From: Doryteuthis pealeii
Taxonomy: Eukaryota > Mollusca > Cephalopoda > Myopsida > Loliginidae
Assembly: GCA_023376005.1 (NCBI GenBank)
Contig: CM042179.1
Location: 15,083,272-15,147,271, forward strand
Direction: 5' to 3'
DNA: 64,000 nt
Made by a program: the position numbers and the translations under genes. Position 1 is the stretch's first letter. The number at the start of each line of letters is the position of its first letter. This document shows, piece after piece, positions 53,459 to 64,000 of the stretch. The notes under the pieces are model-generated. The model was not told the origin of the DNA. It saw only the letters and a program-made list of their open reading frames with translations, and searched no databases.

Positions 53459-53882
53459 GAATTTGAAAATTTGCTTTTTGGAGCATTGTTGAGTAAAGTA
53501 TATTATTGTTTATATTTTTTGAAGGCAATTACAATGCCTATATCACATAAAATTCGATAATTATTGAAAATAATCATAACAAGTAAACTCAGCAAATAAC
53601 GCGTGTGACGTGGAACACCGTACAGCTGTTTCCACTTTATTAAGTCTCATCAACGGTGTATACCTACGATTTCCCTCCGACAGAAATCGAAACCGGGAAC
53701 CTAGCACGCAGAATTCTGCGTGCTGGGTTCCCGGTTTTGATTTCTGACTTAATAAAGTTGAAACAGCTGTATGGTGTTCCACGTCGCGTACGTTATTTGC
53801 CGAGTTTACTTGTCATGATTATTTTCAATAATAATCGAATTTTATACGATATACGCATTGTAATTGCCTTCAAAAAATATAA
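53459..53882. mobile_element. Family Y palindrome, loopless
   Basis: About 53513-53711 and 53712-53882 are inverted copies meeting at GCAGAATTCTGC with no loop. They share TTTTTTGAAGGCAATTACAA, AAATTCGATAATTATTG, ACAGCTGT and AACCGGGAACC. The right arm lacks about 37 bases (the TCTCATCAACGGTGTATACC region) that include the hammerhead core. Family members 24375-24605 and 24716-24845 are single-armed. Confidence 0.9.
53615..53659 (-). ncRNA. Hammerhead-like motif, family Y, left arm
   Basis: Minus strand: stem I ACACCG with CGGUGU (six pairs), UUGAUGA where the consensus is CUGAUGA (C3 changed to U), stem II ACUU/AAGU around AAUA, GAAA intact, loopless stem III ACAG/CUGU followed by A. One core change. 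The copy at 24469 has CUGAUGA but a changed GAAA. Confidence 0.6.
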
Positions 53883-54084
53883 ACGCAGTTTGTTTATTTG
53901 TTTTCTCTGGTAGAAAAGGCACAAGTCAAAAGCAACAAATGATAATGAGACTTTAAGTAATCAGAAAGTTTTTCAAGATTTTGATACTAATAAAAAAGTA
54001 GCTTACCTGGGACAACATCATCTTGTTTCTTTTCATCCATTACTTTAACTCGACTTTTAATAACACGTATATATTTATCACCGC
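53883..54084. other. Spacer
   Basis: No feature seen. Confidence 0.5.
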
Positions 54085-54360
54085 TTACACATGAGTAGGA
54101 TGTGACACAATGTCAATTTCTTGAGAGGAAGTTTTACAAATTTGAATTCCGTTTTCCTTCTGCTAGACTTGTTGTCTAACCAAGGTTAAAAATCCCAGTT
54201 TGTTGTACTATTTACTTAAATCTGGAAGGAGAATTGTTAGATACATACTTTCCCAAGGGGTGGTAACGTTATATGAAATGCAAACAGCCTCGTTCAGTAT
54301 TTAAACTCGGATCACAGAGTCCATTTCCTCCGACGATAACCCTTACAGCACGCCTCTTAA
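54085..54360 (-). mobile_element. SINE family B
   Basis: Reverse: ACATGAGTAGGATGTGACAC, TCTGCTAGACTTGTTGTCTA, CCAAGGTTAAAAATCCCAGT, TATGAAATGCAAACAGCCTC, head TTTAAACTCGGATCACAGAG. Confidence 0.87.
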
Positions 54361-54384
54361 GCATATATACGATATTGAGAATAT

Positions 54385-54540
54385 CATTTGATGTAATGGT
54401 TAAACAAGTTAAGCTGCCATATCATTACTAATGAGTTCGATTCACACTGAGTGCCCATACTCCTGGCCTTGTACCAAACTAAGGTTAAGTTTAGTTTGAG
54501 ACCTTTCATGGAGGTGAGTGGTGGAAATGTTAGTGTCGTA
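54385..54540 (+). mobile_element. tRNA-headed SINE, diverged
   Basis: GATGTAATGGTTAAACAAGT (A box) and ATGAGTTCGATTCACACTGA (B box), then a body resembling the family at 44765 (CCCATACTCCTGGCC). Confidence 0.6.
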
Positions 54541-54822
54541 GGAAATTGCTACCAGTGACGCAATTTAAACGTATGCATTTTATCTAAACCTTTCTTTTTT
54601 TCGTATCCTTTGATAAATAAATACGCCATCATCACCAGGCGATATTTGAATGCCCCGATGAAGATTATAGATATATATCTATTATATATTTGATAATTCA
54701 AACATTCTAAACGTCGACAATAATTTTTAAATATTAATAAATCCTCCTTCCAACTTTTATTTTTCATATTTATTTATTACTTTTCCATGTATTGTTTAAC
54801 TAATTTTCATTTCTTCCGAACA
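54541..54822. other. No gene seen
   Basis: AT-rich; GATGAAGATTATAGATATAT / ATCTATTAT at 54655-54690 is self-complementary. Confidence 0.5.
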
Positions 54823-54864
54823 CACACACTCACACACACGCATACACAAAAACACACATACATG

Positions 54865-54958
<94 letters not shown>
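54823..54958. repeat. (CA)n-(TA)n microsatellite
   Basis: CA and TA runs. Confidence 0.95.
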
Positions 54959-54961
<3 letters not shown>

Positions 54962-55905
54962 ACGAACAATGTGCGCTATCGCAACGATAATAATAAAAAA
55001 ACTGCAAAGGATCCCGAGTGTAAAATAATAACACGAAGGGATGGGGAATTTTATTCTTCAGCTTTGATAGGTGGACGAGAAATCGATATGGAACACAGCG
55101 TCAGACAACAAAGAAACAAGCAGGATCCCGTTGATAGAATCTAATATTTATTTACATCAAATACAGGCAGTAGAAAAGTATTTTTACAAACAAACAATAA
55201 TAAAAGAAAATATACATATATATATACATGTAGTAAGGGATATGAAAAGGGTGTCTATGTTGTCATATTATCAAACATGGGTGGGTGAACAATTGAACGT
55301 TTAACATACAGACAATCCTAAAAGACGGAATGTAAAACAAAAGAGATTTAACTCACTGTGATACCATGGATAATAAAAGAATGTTCTTTCGGTATTCTTT
55401 CCCTTTTTTATATATATTCTTTCCTATTTTCGCATTTGCATCAAATATGTGTCAAAGTTCTTTAGATGTTCAAACAATTTGAACGTTCTGCATAATCCAA
55501 TAAAAGAATGTCTTTTTCTTTCTTTCTATTCAGAGTCCTTAGTTTTTCTTAGGTGATAAGTTGATTTTCTTGTTTCTTTCTTACTTTAAGATGATTTTCT
55601 TATTTCTTTCTTTCTTTCTTTAAGATGATTTTCTTGTTTCTTTCTTTCTTTCTTTAAGATGATTTTCTTGTTTCTTTCTTACTTTAAGATGATTTTCTTA
55701 TTTCTTTATTTCTTTTTAGATGATTTTCTTTCTTTTCTTTCTTTCTTTCGCCGCTTCGTTTTTCTGTTTGGGGCCTGGTCTTTTGGCGCGAATTTGATCG
55801 TCACGGTAACCAACTAAATCGTTATCTTCACAGGGCGCGAAAGTCCTGAAGTCATGTGTACTTTAAATCCGATTGTCGGTCAAGACAAGACGAGACCGAG
55901 AAAAA
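54957..55905 (-). mobile_element. LTR-like segment (tentative)
   Basis: Read on the minus strand the segment ends GCGATAGCGCACATTGTTCG followed by TAACA, with AATAAA about 120 bases before the end (GAAGAATAAAATTCCCC), a layout like the R-U5 end of a retroviral-type LTR. The opposite end is uncertain (TAACC near 55905), no target duplication can be shown because the right neighbour is (TA)n, and a CTTT minisatellite lies inside. A 77-codon plus-strand frame here is not recognised. Confidence 0.35.
55545..55752. repeat. About 36-40-bp minisatellite, TTTC-rich
   Basis: TTTAAGATGATTTTCTTGTT and TTTAAGATGATTTTCTTATT units followed by variable (TTTC)n, about six copies. Confidence 0.9.
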
Positions 55906-56096
55906 AAGGTTACTTATTTCCCCTCATCATTTCCGGAATAAAAAGGGGATGTTTGAAAATCATTGTCTGATAGGAGAATAATATTATTTCACCAATACAA
56001 TATTTTTTCTCTGCTCGCCCACACATTATATAGAAATTTATTATAAATGTACATATATATACTAGTTGACATACTAGAGGCATGTCAATATATCTA

Positions 56097-56099
<3 letters not shown>
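55906..56099. other. Spacer
   Basis: No feature seen. Confidence 0.5.

Positions 56100-56137
<38 letters not shown>
56100..56137. repeat. (TA)n abutting ribozyme relic
   Basis: TA run ending directly at the motif that follows. Confidence 0.95.
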
Positions 56138-56140
<3 letters not shown>

Positions 56141-56182
56141 GACGATATAATTAATAGATCGAAACGCTGCAGCGTCGGCCAA
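56136..56182 (+). ncRNA. Hammerhead-like relic, 3' half intact
   Basis: AUGAAGA (C3 replaced), stem II CGAU/AUCG, GAAA, a perfect loopless stem III ACGCUG/CAGCGU and C as the cleavage-site base (56164-56176), then GGCC of stem I. The stem I 5' strand has been replaced by (TA)n, so this copy could not fold fully. The CpG-rich stem III is the most convincing in the window. Confidence 0.5.
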
Positions 56183-56269
56183 TAAACTCACCACTTAACT
56201 CATTTATACCTGTGTTTTTTTCAATCTTTCTTAATATACTACATACCGTCGGATTCACTTCCTTTTCTT

Positions 56270-56316
<47 letters not shown>

Positions 56317-56639
56317 GACGAATATTTTTTTTAATCGAACATTTGAATTACCAATCAATGCTGACCTCTTCACAATCAAAAATTTGGGAAGTAATTGATT
56401 AATTTAAAATATGTCAATTGAAATATACAGTTTATGGATATCGTTGATATTGGAGCTTGAAAATTTTGATCGAATTAATAGTTTTACCGAAAGAACAGAT
56501 TAGATTTCGCAATGATTTGATTACGTCGTTGAAAAAAAAAGCCAGATCTTAAAAACTGATGGTTGATCGTTGTAGAGAAGATCGAGTTACTTTGAGATTA
56601 TACTTACTTCACACCGTAATTTTTTTGAGAAAAAATGTC
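56183..56639. other. No gene seen; (CA)n-(TA)n at 56274-56314
   Basis: AT-rich around a compound microsatellite. Confidence 0.6.
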
Positions 56640-56990
56640 TAATGAATGATTGAGCGATTGATTTTAACGACATGTAAACCTATCTGGGGTTATTTTATGC
56701 CTAGTGGGTGGGAAATAGGTGCGCAATTTTATATTTACATTTTTTATGTAGTTGTTAAGATTTTTTGCATACGCTTATATGTTATCAGGTATTCCTTATT
56801 TAGATAATTTGAAAACAGATCTATTTGACCCATAGATGCGACCCTAACAACTACTACCACTTCGGCTAAGAGTGCATCTGTGAGTAATGGTAATGTAGGG
56901 GTACCCCACACTCCATAGAGCACCACAACTGGAGCCTCACTGCCAGATTCAATTTAGTATCATACCCAGCACACACCCTGGGGGGGGGTC
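56640..56990 (-). mobile_element. SINE family T
   Basis: Tail at left: TTGATTTTAACGACATGTAA, GGGGTTATTTTATGCC. Body: TTTGACCCATAGATGCGACC, CTACCACTTCGGCTAAGAGT, GGTACCCCACACTCC, CATACCCAGCACACACC. Closest relative here to the copy interrupted by the satellite. Confidence 0.85.
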
Positions 56991-57734
56991 TTACATAAAG
57001 TCAGCGTTGACTGGACGACAAAAATGTTTAAAATTTTACATAAAATTTGTAATGCGTAGTCTATAAGCCTATCAATTATGCTAAATGTTAAGTACAATAA
57101 GATCTCATCCTTCCAACAAAAAGGTTGTTTTTTTTCTCAAATGTTCGCGGTTGATCAACAAGTTTTCAAAATTTACCAGTCTCCACTCTTCTAGTGACAC
57201 CATATTGTCGACATAAATAATCAAAGGGAGCTGTAATTGACAATATTTGGAAGAAATAACAACTATTATTAAATCATTAATGTTATTAATACACTTAGAA
57301 TACTGAAATATATGTTGTATATCTGTAAGAAATAAACATTTACATAGTATATGATGGAAATAATTTGCATAATGGTTTTAACAAAACTGGGTTTATTAAA
57401 TAATTATTTGCTGTTACTGATTTCTAATACTACAATGTTATTCTCAAACATTAAAAGTAATCCTATATATAATTTTATAGAGAAATCAATCAAAATAACA
57501 TTGAAATAAGTGTAATATTTTTATATTCGTTCTTATTAATATTTTGTAGATAATATGGGTGCTATATTTCTAAGCACAGTGCTCAATATCATTGATAGAG
57601 CATTTATATTTGAGTTAAGATAGCTATCATTAATACCAAAAAGAAGATAAAATACGCAAAAAGAGTAATGACTTATTTACAAAACAGACTGATGTATTTT
57701 ACTTTTAAATTAACACTGATATCTTACCAAACAT
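56991..57734. other. No gene seen
   Basis: AT-rich unclassified sequence. Confidence 0.6.
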
Positions 57735-57950
57735 CCAGAGGCGACGGTAAGTGATGGTAAAATTAATCCCATGATCCCTCGTCTAAAAGGGAAGGGGTCG
57801 GATTTATCGCCTGATGCCTGAGGCGCTCCAAGAGGGGAATGCCAAAGGGATCACTTTTTACACTGACCCCCGCATGAGCTTTGCTTTGTGCGTGGCCCCC
57901 CACTTAAAAATGTTTTATGTCAATCCGGCTCGATGGGATGTCAGGAAAAT
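57735..57950 (-). repeat. Dispersed repeat V, copy 2
   Basis: ATCCCATGATCCCTCGTCTA, TTTATCGCCTGATGCCTGAG, GCATGAGCTTTGCTTTGTGC, matching 44290-44550 and 59825-60075. Confidence 0.75.
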
Positions 57951-58524
57951 AAACAAAGATATATTGTAGATAGTTTATAGGTACTTCAAAATTGTATGAG
58001 TACTTTATCCTAGTATATTTTTTATAGGTTACCATGGTTGTCTACGAAGGCCATTCTGAAATATGATGACCTACATCAGATGCATGTTAGTAGAATAGCA
58101 TGAGAAGGTGAAACTTCTTTCTAATTATCCCTTTTTGCTCTAGTTACAAATTGTAGCTGAGCGACAGTCTTGAAAATGACGTCTGTCATGAAAGCAGAGG
58201 CGTGCCATTGAATTCTGCCATACGGAAAATATTACACCTATTAATATCTATCGACGTCTACCGAACGTTTACGGTATCAAACAGTTGATTTGATGACATT
58301 TTGGCGCTGGTTAATGAGCTTCTAGAAATCACGTGGTGTCCTGACTTCGAGCCAGAACCAAAGCAGTAGTCCGTGAAGTAATATAGATATTTTATCAGTG
58401 GCGAAAATGCGGAACGAATCGTGGTGATTATGGGAACAAATAGTTTTTAGTAGCTGAAAACATGCTCTATCCAACGATATTATTATGCGCTTTGTGTTGT
58501 ATTGGCATCCTTCCGTCTACGAGA
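57951..58524. other. No gene seen
   Basis: Unclassified sequence of mixed composition. Confidence 0.5.
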
Positions 58525-58910
58525 GACGATGGAGCAGTGTTCTTTTTTTTTTAGTAGAACTACGTAGCCTGGGCGGGTTGATATGGAGGATGAGCTGTTG
58601 CTCAAGCAGAAAATTCTCCTCTCCCCACTGCCGCTGTGATCTAAAGGAAAGGTAAGGGACCAATGCAGTTTGGTAGGGGTAGTGTCGCAGAAGTTGCCGG
58701 GTAGCACTGGATTTCAGCGTCACACCACCTTAGGGACTCCGGATCCTGATTTATTTTCGGGGTTTACTCCCCTAGTTTTTCCTTGGAATGGGGTAAAGCT
58801 GCTAGGCAACTGATGTTTTATATCGAACTTTTCCTTGTCCTAAATGAGTTGCCGACCAAGGCTAAGGAGCCTCTTCATGGAAATAAAAGGCTACCATTAC
58901 TTTCGGACGA
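58525..58910. repeat. Unclassified GC-richer segment (repeat W, tentative)
   Basis: 58525-58910 stands out from its AT-rich surroundings (CCTGGGCGGGTTGATATGGA, AGCACTGGATTTCAGCGTCA, TTGCCGACCAAGGCTAAGGA). The minus-strand frames (58483-58723) show no known domain. It resembles an older dispersed repeat, but no second copy lies in this window. Confidence 0.4.
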
Positions 58911-59329
58911 TCCTCGTATAATAATAAGTTTAGAGATTTGAGTCATATAGATATTTTGGTATTTAAATAGACGAAGTTGTCAGTCATTATTGAAATTAGA
59001 TAGATAAAAACCGGGAGTGGTGAGTTTGGGCTTTAGAAAAAAAAAATATTAGGTCCTATGTCAGAAACATTAAACATTTGTGTTAATATTAATTTATTTG
59101 AAATAGACATAGAAGCAGTTTACAAATTAGGATGAGTACAAAATTAACTAAAACGAATGATAAAAAATATAATCTCGTATTTATTTTTAGATTAAGAATT
59201 ATCAACCATTTTTATTATTATTAATTTTGACTAGTATTTTCTTTCATCTTTTAATTTTTTCTTTTTTTTTTTTTCTATCACAACTCGCTTGAATTGCCAA
59301 CTGCAGCGAGATCAGCATGAATAGAAAAT
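58911..59329. other. No gene seen
   Basis: AT-rich. Confidence 0.6.
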
Positions 59330-59400
59330 AATTAATGATAAGCTTTCAGTGAGATTCGAACTCACATCTCCTTTGCCTCTGGGCTTCTGTAAATTAATTG
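59330..59400 (-). mobile_element. tRNA-like SINE head relic
   Basis: Minus strand: GATGTGAGTTCGAATCTCAC (T-arm/B box) preceded by CCAGAGGCAAAGGA, with an acceptor-like GAAAGCTT after it. The A-box side is degraded. Confidence 0.5.
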
Positions 59401-59824
59401 CTCTTCATAATTCGGAATATTTTATCAATAACGACATAGGCTAATACTTTGGGGTTAAGCAATCGGTTAGCGTAGTTTTTTTTATTGTATGTTCAATCAT
59501 ATTTTTATTCAATTTGTGTGTGCATTTGTACTTGTGCAGCAGATAAAAGACCACCAAATAAATAAAAAATACTGGGTAAGAGTATGAGAATTAAAAGTCT
59601 GTCCTATATAAGATAGTGAATATTTTCAATAACAGTAATGCGATTTTATAAGTATCAAATACTAAACTACAAAAAAGTAATTCCTCTTATTTATTTTCCC
59701 GGAAACTTCAACAGATGCAGAGAACTTAAGAACAATCTTGAATAGAGAAAGTTTTCAGCTATAAAACACTATTTTTCAAAATAGTCACAAATACAAGCTA
59801 TGCTTACCTTGTTTCTTCGGAAAC
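59401..59824. other. No gene seen
   Basis: AT-rich unclassified sequence. Confidence 0.6.
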
Positions 59825-60075
59825 TTGTGTCCAGTGGCTTCGGTCTCTGGACCGGTACTGTAATTAACGGTGTGATCCCCAGGCAACACCTTCCCCCTTG
59901 ATCTAAAAGGGCTAGGTTTATTGCCCAGTGCCTGAGGCACCTTCCTTGAGGGGGAATGCCGATGGAATCTACGCATTTTTGTGCCTATCTTCCCATGAGC
60001 TTCGGTTCGTGGGGGATCCCACATTAGACGACCTTGTGTCATACCCGCAAAAGTGGGATGCGAGGTAAATAACTA
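59825..60075 (-). repeat. Dispersed repeat V, copy 3
   Basis: GATCCCCAGGCAACACCTTC, GGTTTATTGCCCAGTGCCTG, CCATGAGCTTCGGTTCGTGG, GGATCCCACATTAGACGACC, GCGAGGTAAATAACTAC. Confidence 0.78.
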
Positions 60076-60439
60076 CAAGCTATGCATTTTGAACTCCGAA
60101 AATAATGCTTCCTATTTCCTTATATTGACATACAATGATACTAAACAGTGGACGTTTGTAGCTAAAAAAAAGAAAAAGAAAAAGAAAAAAACTCAGGTGT
60201 TTTGTAGCTGAAAGTTGCTCTATCCAATGATGTTATTGTGCTTCATGTATCCGTTGTAGTTTCTGTATAAATAAATAGGATACGTTGCTTTCGATGCACA
60301 CTTCCAAAGTTGTAATAAGATATACTAATATGCTTATAAAATCAGCAAGTACAAAATGGTATTTTCAAAAATCCTTCGTAAAAGAATGAAAAAAAAACAA
60401 CATTTTTTTTCATGTTTCGTCCACCTTCATAATTCCTTA
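60076..60439. other. No gene seen
   Basis: A-rich unclassified sequence. Confidence 0.6.
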
Positions 60440-60524
60440 TATAAAGACCTGCATCAATTATGTCTGTGCAGATTACGAATGCTGTGTGGAAGACCTGCCA
60501 AACTCGATGACTGATAGGGACGGT

Positions 60525-60570
<46 letters not shown>

Positions 60571-60605
60571 TGGAAATACGTGCTGTCAGCGCGACTTGTT
60601 GTTGT

Positions 60606-60655
<50 letters not shown>
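60440..60655 (-). repeat. Dispersed repeat Q, copy 3, with (GA)n and (GAT)n
   Basis: Reverse complement of copy 2 wording (AATGCTGTGTGGAAGACCTG, ACTGATAGGGACGG), then (GA)n at 60530-60567 and (GAT)n at 60606-60655. Confidence 0.75.
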
Positions 60656-60656
<1 letters not shown>

Positions 60657-61014
60657 CCTTGTTATCAAATGAAATGAATTATAAATTAATGTAAAATTAC
60701 ATACATACGTTGAAAGAAGAGGAAAACATTAAAAGGTTGTTTGCCATATGAAAAACAGATTATTTTTAAGTCGTCTCCTCTTTTGAAGGTAGGATATGGC
60801 ACGAGGTGTTTTTTTTTTAACGTGAGGGACTCCAAGCCTATGTGGGCCAAGGACAAAACTTGCCTAGTTCCTTGCAACGCCTCAGTCAACAAATATTGAT
60901 TCTGACACTACACCTCTAAATGCAATGGAAAACTGGGAAAACCTTTTGGAGCAAAGCTGGGAAATCATCAGACCTGGACTGAAATCGAAGCTGATTGTAA
61001 ATAAATTCGATTTT
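60656..61014. other. No gene seen
   Basis: Unclassified sequence. Confidence 0.5.
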
Positions 61015-61185
61015 TTATATTGAATGATTGAATTTAACGGTATTCCAACTAATCTAGAGTTATTTTACGCCTAAGAGTTAGAGAATCGCGTTCATTGCAC
61101 TTCATATTTACATTTTTCGAATAGTTGTTTCTTAAGTGATATTCATTCATTCATTCATTTTTGCACAGAATCCTATTGAATCTTT
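61015..61185 (-). mobile_element. SINE family T, tail-side part of copy split by satellite
   Basis: ATTGAATTTAACGGTATTCC, GAGTTATTTTACGCCTAAGA, CATATTTACATTTTTCGAAT aligns with 56650-56780. The remainder of the SINE resumes at 63765 (GTCAGAGTGTACCAGGGCGT). Confidence 0.82.
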
Positions 61186-63770
61186 AAACATATCAATTTG
61201 ACTCATAGACGTAACACTACCACTCCGAGTCAATTTGACTCATAGATGTAACACTACCACTCCGAGTCAATTTGACTCATAGACGTAACACTACCACTCG
61301 AGTCAATTTGACTCATAGATGTAACACTACCACTCCGAGTCAATTTGACTCATAGACGTAACACTACCACTCCGAGTCAATTTGACTCATAGATGTAACA
61401 CTGACTCATAGACGTAGAGTCAATTTGACTCATAGAGAGTCAATTTGACTCATAGACGTAACACTACCACTCCGAGTCAATTTGACTCATAGACGTAACA
61501 CTACCACTCCGAGTCAATTTGACTCATAGAGTAACACTACATCCGAGTCAATTTGACTCATAGACGTAACACTACCACTCCGAGTCAATTTGACTCATAG
61601 ACGTAACACTACACTCCGAGTCAATTTGACTCATAGACGTAACACTACCACTCCGAGTCAATTTGACTCATAGACGTAACACTACCACTCCGAGTCAATT
61701 TGACTCATAGATGTAACACTACCGAGTCAATTTGACGAGTCAATTTGACTCATAGATGTAACGAGTCAATTTGACTCATAGATGTAACACTACCACTCCG
61801 AGTCAATTTGACTCATAGATGTAACACTACCACTCCGAGTCAATTTGACTCATAGAGAGACTTCACTCATAGACGTAACACTACGAGTCAATTTGACTCA
61901 TAGACGTAACACTAGACCACGAGTCAATTTGACATAGACGTAACACTAGAGTCAATTTGACTCATAGACGTAACACTACCACTCCGAGTCAATTTGACTC
62001 ATAGACGTAACACTACCACTCCGAGTCAATTTGACTCATAGACGTAACACTACCACTCCGAGTCAATTTGACTCATAGATGTAACACTACACTCCGAGTC
62101 AATTTGACTCATAGACGTAACACTACCACTCCGAGTCAATTTGACATAGACGTAACACTAGACTCATAGACGAGTCAATTTGACTCATAGACGTAACACT
62201 ACTCCGAGTCAATTTGACTCATAGACGTAACACTACACTCCGAGTCAATTTGACTCATAGATGTAACACTACCACTCCGAATCAATTTGACTCATAGATG
62301 TAACACTACCACTCCGAGTCAATTTGACTCATAGATGTAACACTACCACTCCGAGTCAATTTGACTCATAGATGTAGACTCATAGATGTAACACTACCAC
62401 TCCGAGTCAATTTGACTCATAGACGTAACACACTACCACTCCGAGTCAATTTGACTCATAGATGTAACACTACTCCGAGTCAATTTGACTCATAGATGTA
62501 ACACTACCACTCCGAGTCAATTTGACTCATAGATGTAACACTACCGAGTCAATTTGACTCATAGATGTAACACTACCACTCCGAGTCAATTTGACCAAAC
62601 GTAACACTACCACTCCGAGTCAATTTGACTCATAGATGTAACACTACCACTCCGAGTCAATTTGACTCATAGACGTAACACTACCACTCCGAGTCAATTT
62701 GACTCATAGATGTAACACTACCACTCCGAGTCAATTTGACTCATAGACGTAACAAATTTGACATAGACGTAACACGAGTCAATTTGACTCATAGATGTAA
62801 CACTACACTCCGAGTCAATTTGACTCATAGATGTAACGAGTCAATTTGACTCATAGACGTAACACTACCACTCCGAGTCAATTTGACTCATAGATGTAAC
62901 ACTACCACTCCGAGTCAATTTGACTCATAGACGTAACACTACCGAGTCAATTTGACTCATAGATGTAACACTACTATCCGAGTCAATTTGACTCATAGAA
63001 ACACTACCACTCCGAGTCAATTTGACTCATAGATGTAACACTACCACTCCGAGTCAATTTGACTCATAGACGTAACACTACCACCCGAGTCAATTTGACT
63101 CATAGACGTAACACTACCACTCCGAGTCAATTTGACTCATAGATGTAACACTACCACTCCGAGTCAATTTGACTCATAGACGTAACACTACCACTCCGAG
63201 TCAATTTGACTCATAGACGTAACACTACCACTCCGAGTCAATTTGACTCATAGATGTAACACTAGAGTCAATTTGACTCATAGATGTAACACTACCACTC
63301 CGAGTCAATTTGACTCATAGATGTAACACTACATTCCGAGTCAATTTGACTCATAGATGTAACACTACCACTCCGAGTCAATTTGACTCATAGATGTAAC
63401 ACTATCAATTTGACTCATAGACGTAACACTACCATCCGAGTCAATTTGACTGACCACTACCACTCCGAGTCAATTTGACTCATAGACACTACTTCACAAT
63501 TTGACTCATAGACGTAACACTACCACTCCGAGTCAATTTGACTCATAGATACCACTCCGAGACTCATAGATGTAACACTACCACTCCGAAATTTGACTCA
63601 TAGACGTAACACTACCACTCCGAGTCAATTTGACTCATAGAGTAACACTACTATTCCGAATCAATTTGACTCATAGAAGTCAGACACTAGAGTCAATTTG
63701 ACTCATAGATGTAACACTACCACTCCGAGTCAATTTGACTCATAGATGTAACACTACCACTCCGAGTCAG
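61186..63770. repeat. 37-bp satellite array grown inside a SINE
   Basis: About 2.6 kb of a 37-base unit: GTCAATTTGACTCATAGACG then TAACACTACCACTCCGA. That is on the order of 70 units, many internally shortened. GACGTAAC and GATGTAAC variants alternate irregularly. GAGTCAA-T-TTGACTC is a perfect inverted repeat in every full unit, and TGACTCA matches the AP-1 consensus. The unit corresponds to one segment of SINE family T (TTTGACCCATAGATGCGACC ... CTACCACTTCGGCTAAGAGT at 56825-56875). Confidence 0.95.
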
Positions 63771-64000
63771 AGTGTACCAGGGCGTAATATCAATGAAGGG
63801 GTGATTTCTTTTAAAGTACCTAGCATAAATATAAACATAAAAATGCATGATAAAAAAAAATCAAATTCAAAAATAAAAAATTTAAAAAAAAGAATTTGGA
63901 TTTTGAATTAATATCCTGGCAATATTTCATTTACGATTGTACTTCTTGGAATCGCGACACTGTTCTGAATAAATGTCCAATCTTCTTTTCACTCAGGTTT
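63771..64000. other. Remainder of SINE T, then A-rich sequence; no gene seen
   Basis: GAGTGTACCAGGGCGTAATA and TGAAGGGGTGATTTC continue the SINE T body for about 50 bases, followed by poly-A-rich sequence to the window end. Confidence 0.6.

Noticed and set aside
61186..63770. CRISPR array
   Set aside because: The repeat is contiguous without unique spacers, and the setting is an animal genome; it is a satellite grown from a SINE.

Overview
This window looks like repeat-dominated intergenic or intronic DNA from an animal, most likely a mollusc and probably a coleoid cephalopod such as an octopus. That placement is inference. It rests on the very high density of (TA)n, (CA)n, (CT)n and (GATA)n microsatellites, on several tRNA-headed SINE families of the kind described from octopus and squid, and on many 5S-, Helitron- and LINE-derived fragments. 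I see no complete host protein gene, no rRNA operon, no intact tRNA gene and no CRISPR array. Most long open frames are translated microsatellites.

Layout. Positions 1-11 kb are mainly microsatellites with SINEs, a hammerhead-ribozyme-like motif at 447-505, a tandemly duplicated fold-back element at 4.4-5.2 kb, a fold-back carrying ribozyme-like motifs in both arms (6387-6637) and a Helitron (6765-7375). Positions 11-18 kb are A-rich, with two fold-back family members and a 1.3-kb polypurine tract. Positions 18-29 kb are packed with two SINE families, palindromes, a second Helitron family, and a fold-back whose loop holds telomere-like CCCTAA repeats. Positions 29-36 kb hold a 5S-rRNA-derived SINE array split by a solo LTR with a 5-bp target duplication, Helitrons, and the 3' end of a LINE. 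Positions 36.5-38 kb hold three 5'-truncated copies of a LINE with a restriction-like endonuclease, embedded in (AAT)n. Positions 38-49 kb carry more palindromes, one interrupted by a Helitron, and a hammerhead motif with an intact core at 48.5 kb. Positions 49-51 kb hold LINE reverse-transcriptase relics, one split by a hAT-type MITE. Positions 51-61 kb hold a long (TTC)n block, a large ribozyme-bearing palindrome, an LTR-like segment and further SINEs. Positions 61.2-63.8 kb are a 37-bp satellite that grew inside a SINE copy.

The strongest theme is a group of fold-back (nearly palindromic) elements, several carrying type I hammerhead-like motifs with very short self-complementary stem III and often abutting (TA)n runs. 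Hammerheads of that minimal form, and copies joined head to head, are known from Penelope-like retroelements, so these are plausibly decayed or non-autonomous relatives. A second theme is parasitism. A LINE 3' tail near 31.8 kb is shared by at least two tRNA-headed SINE types here, as expected if they use that LINE's retrotransposition machinery. All calls come from reading the sequence by eye; boundaries are usually good to a few bases for terminal motifs and to about 10-20 bases for degenerate copies.
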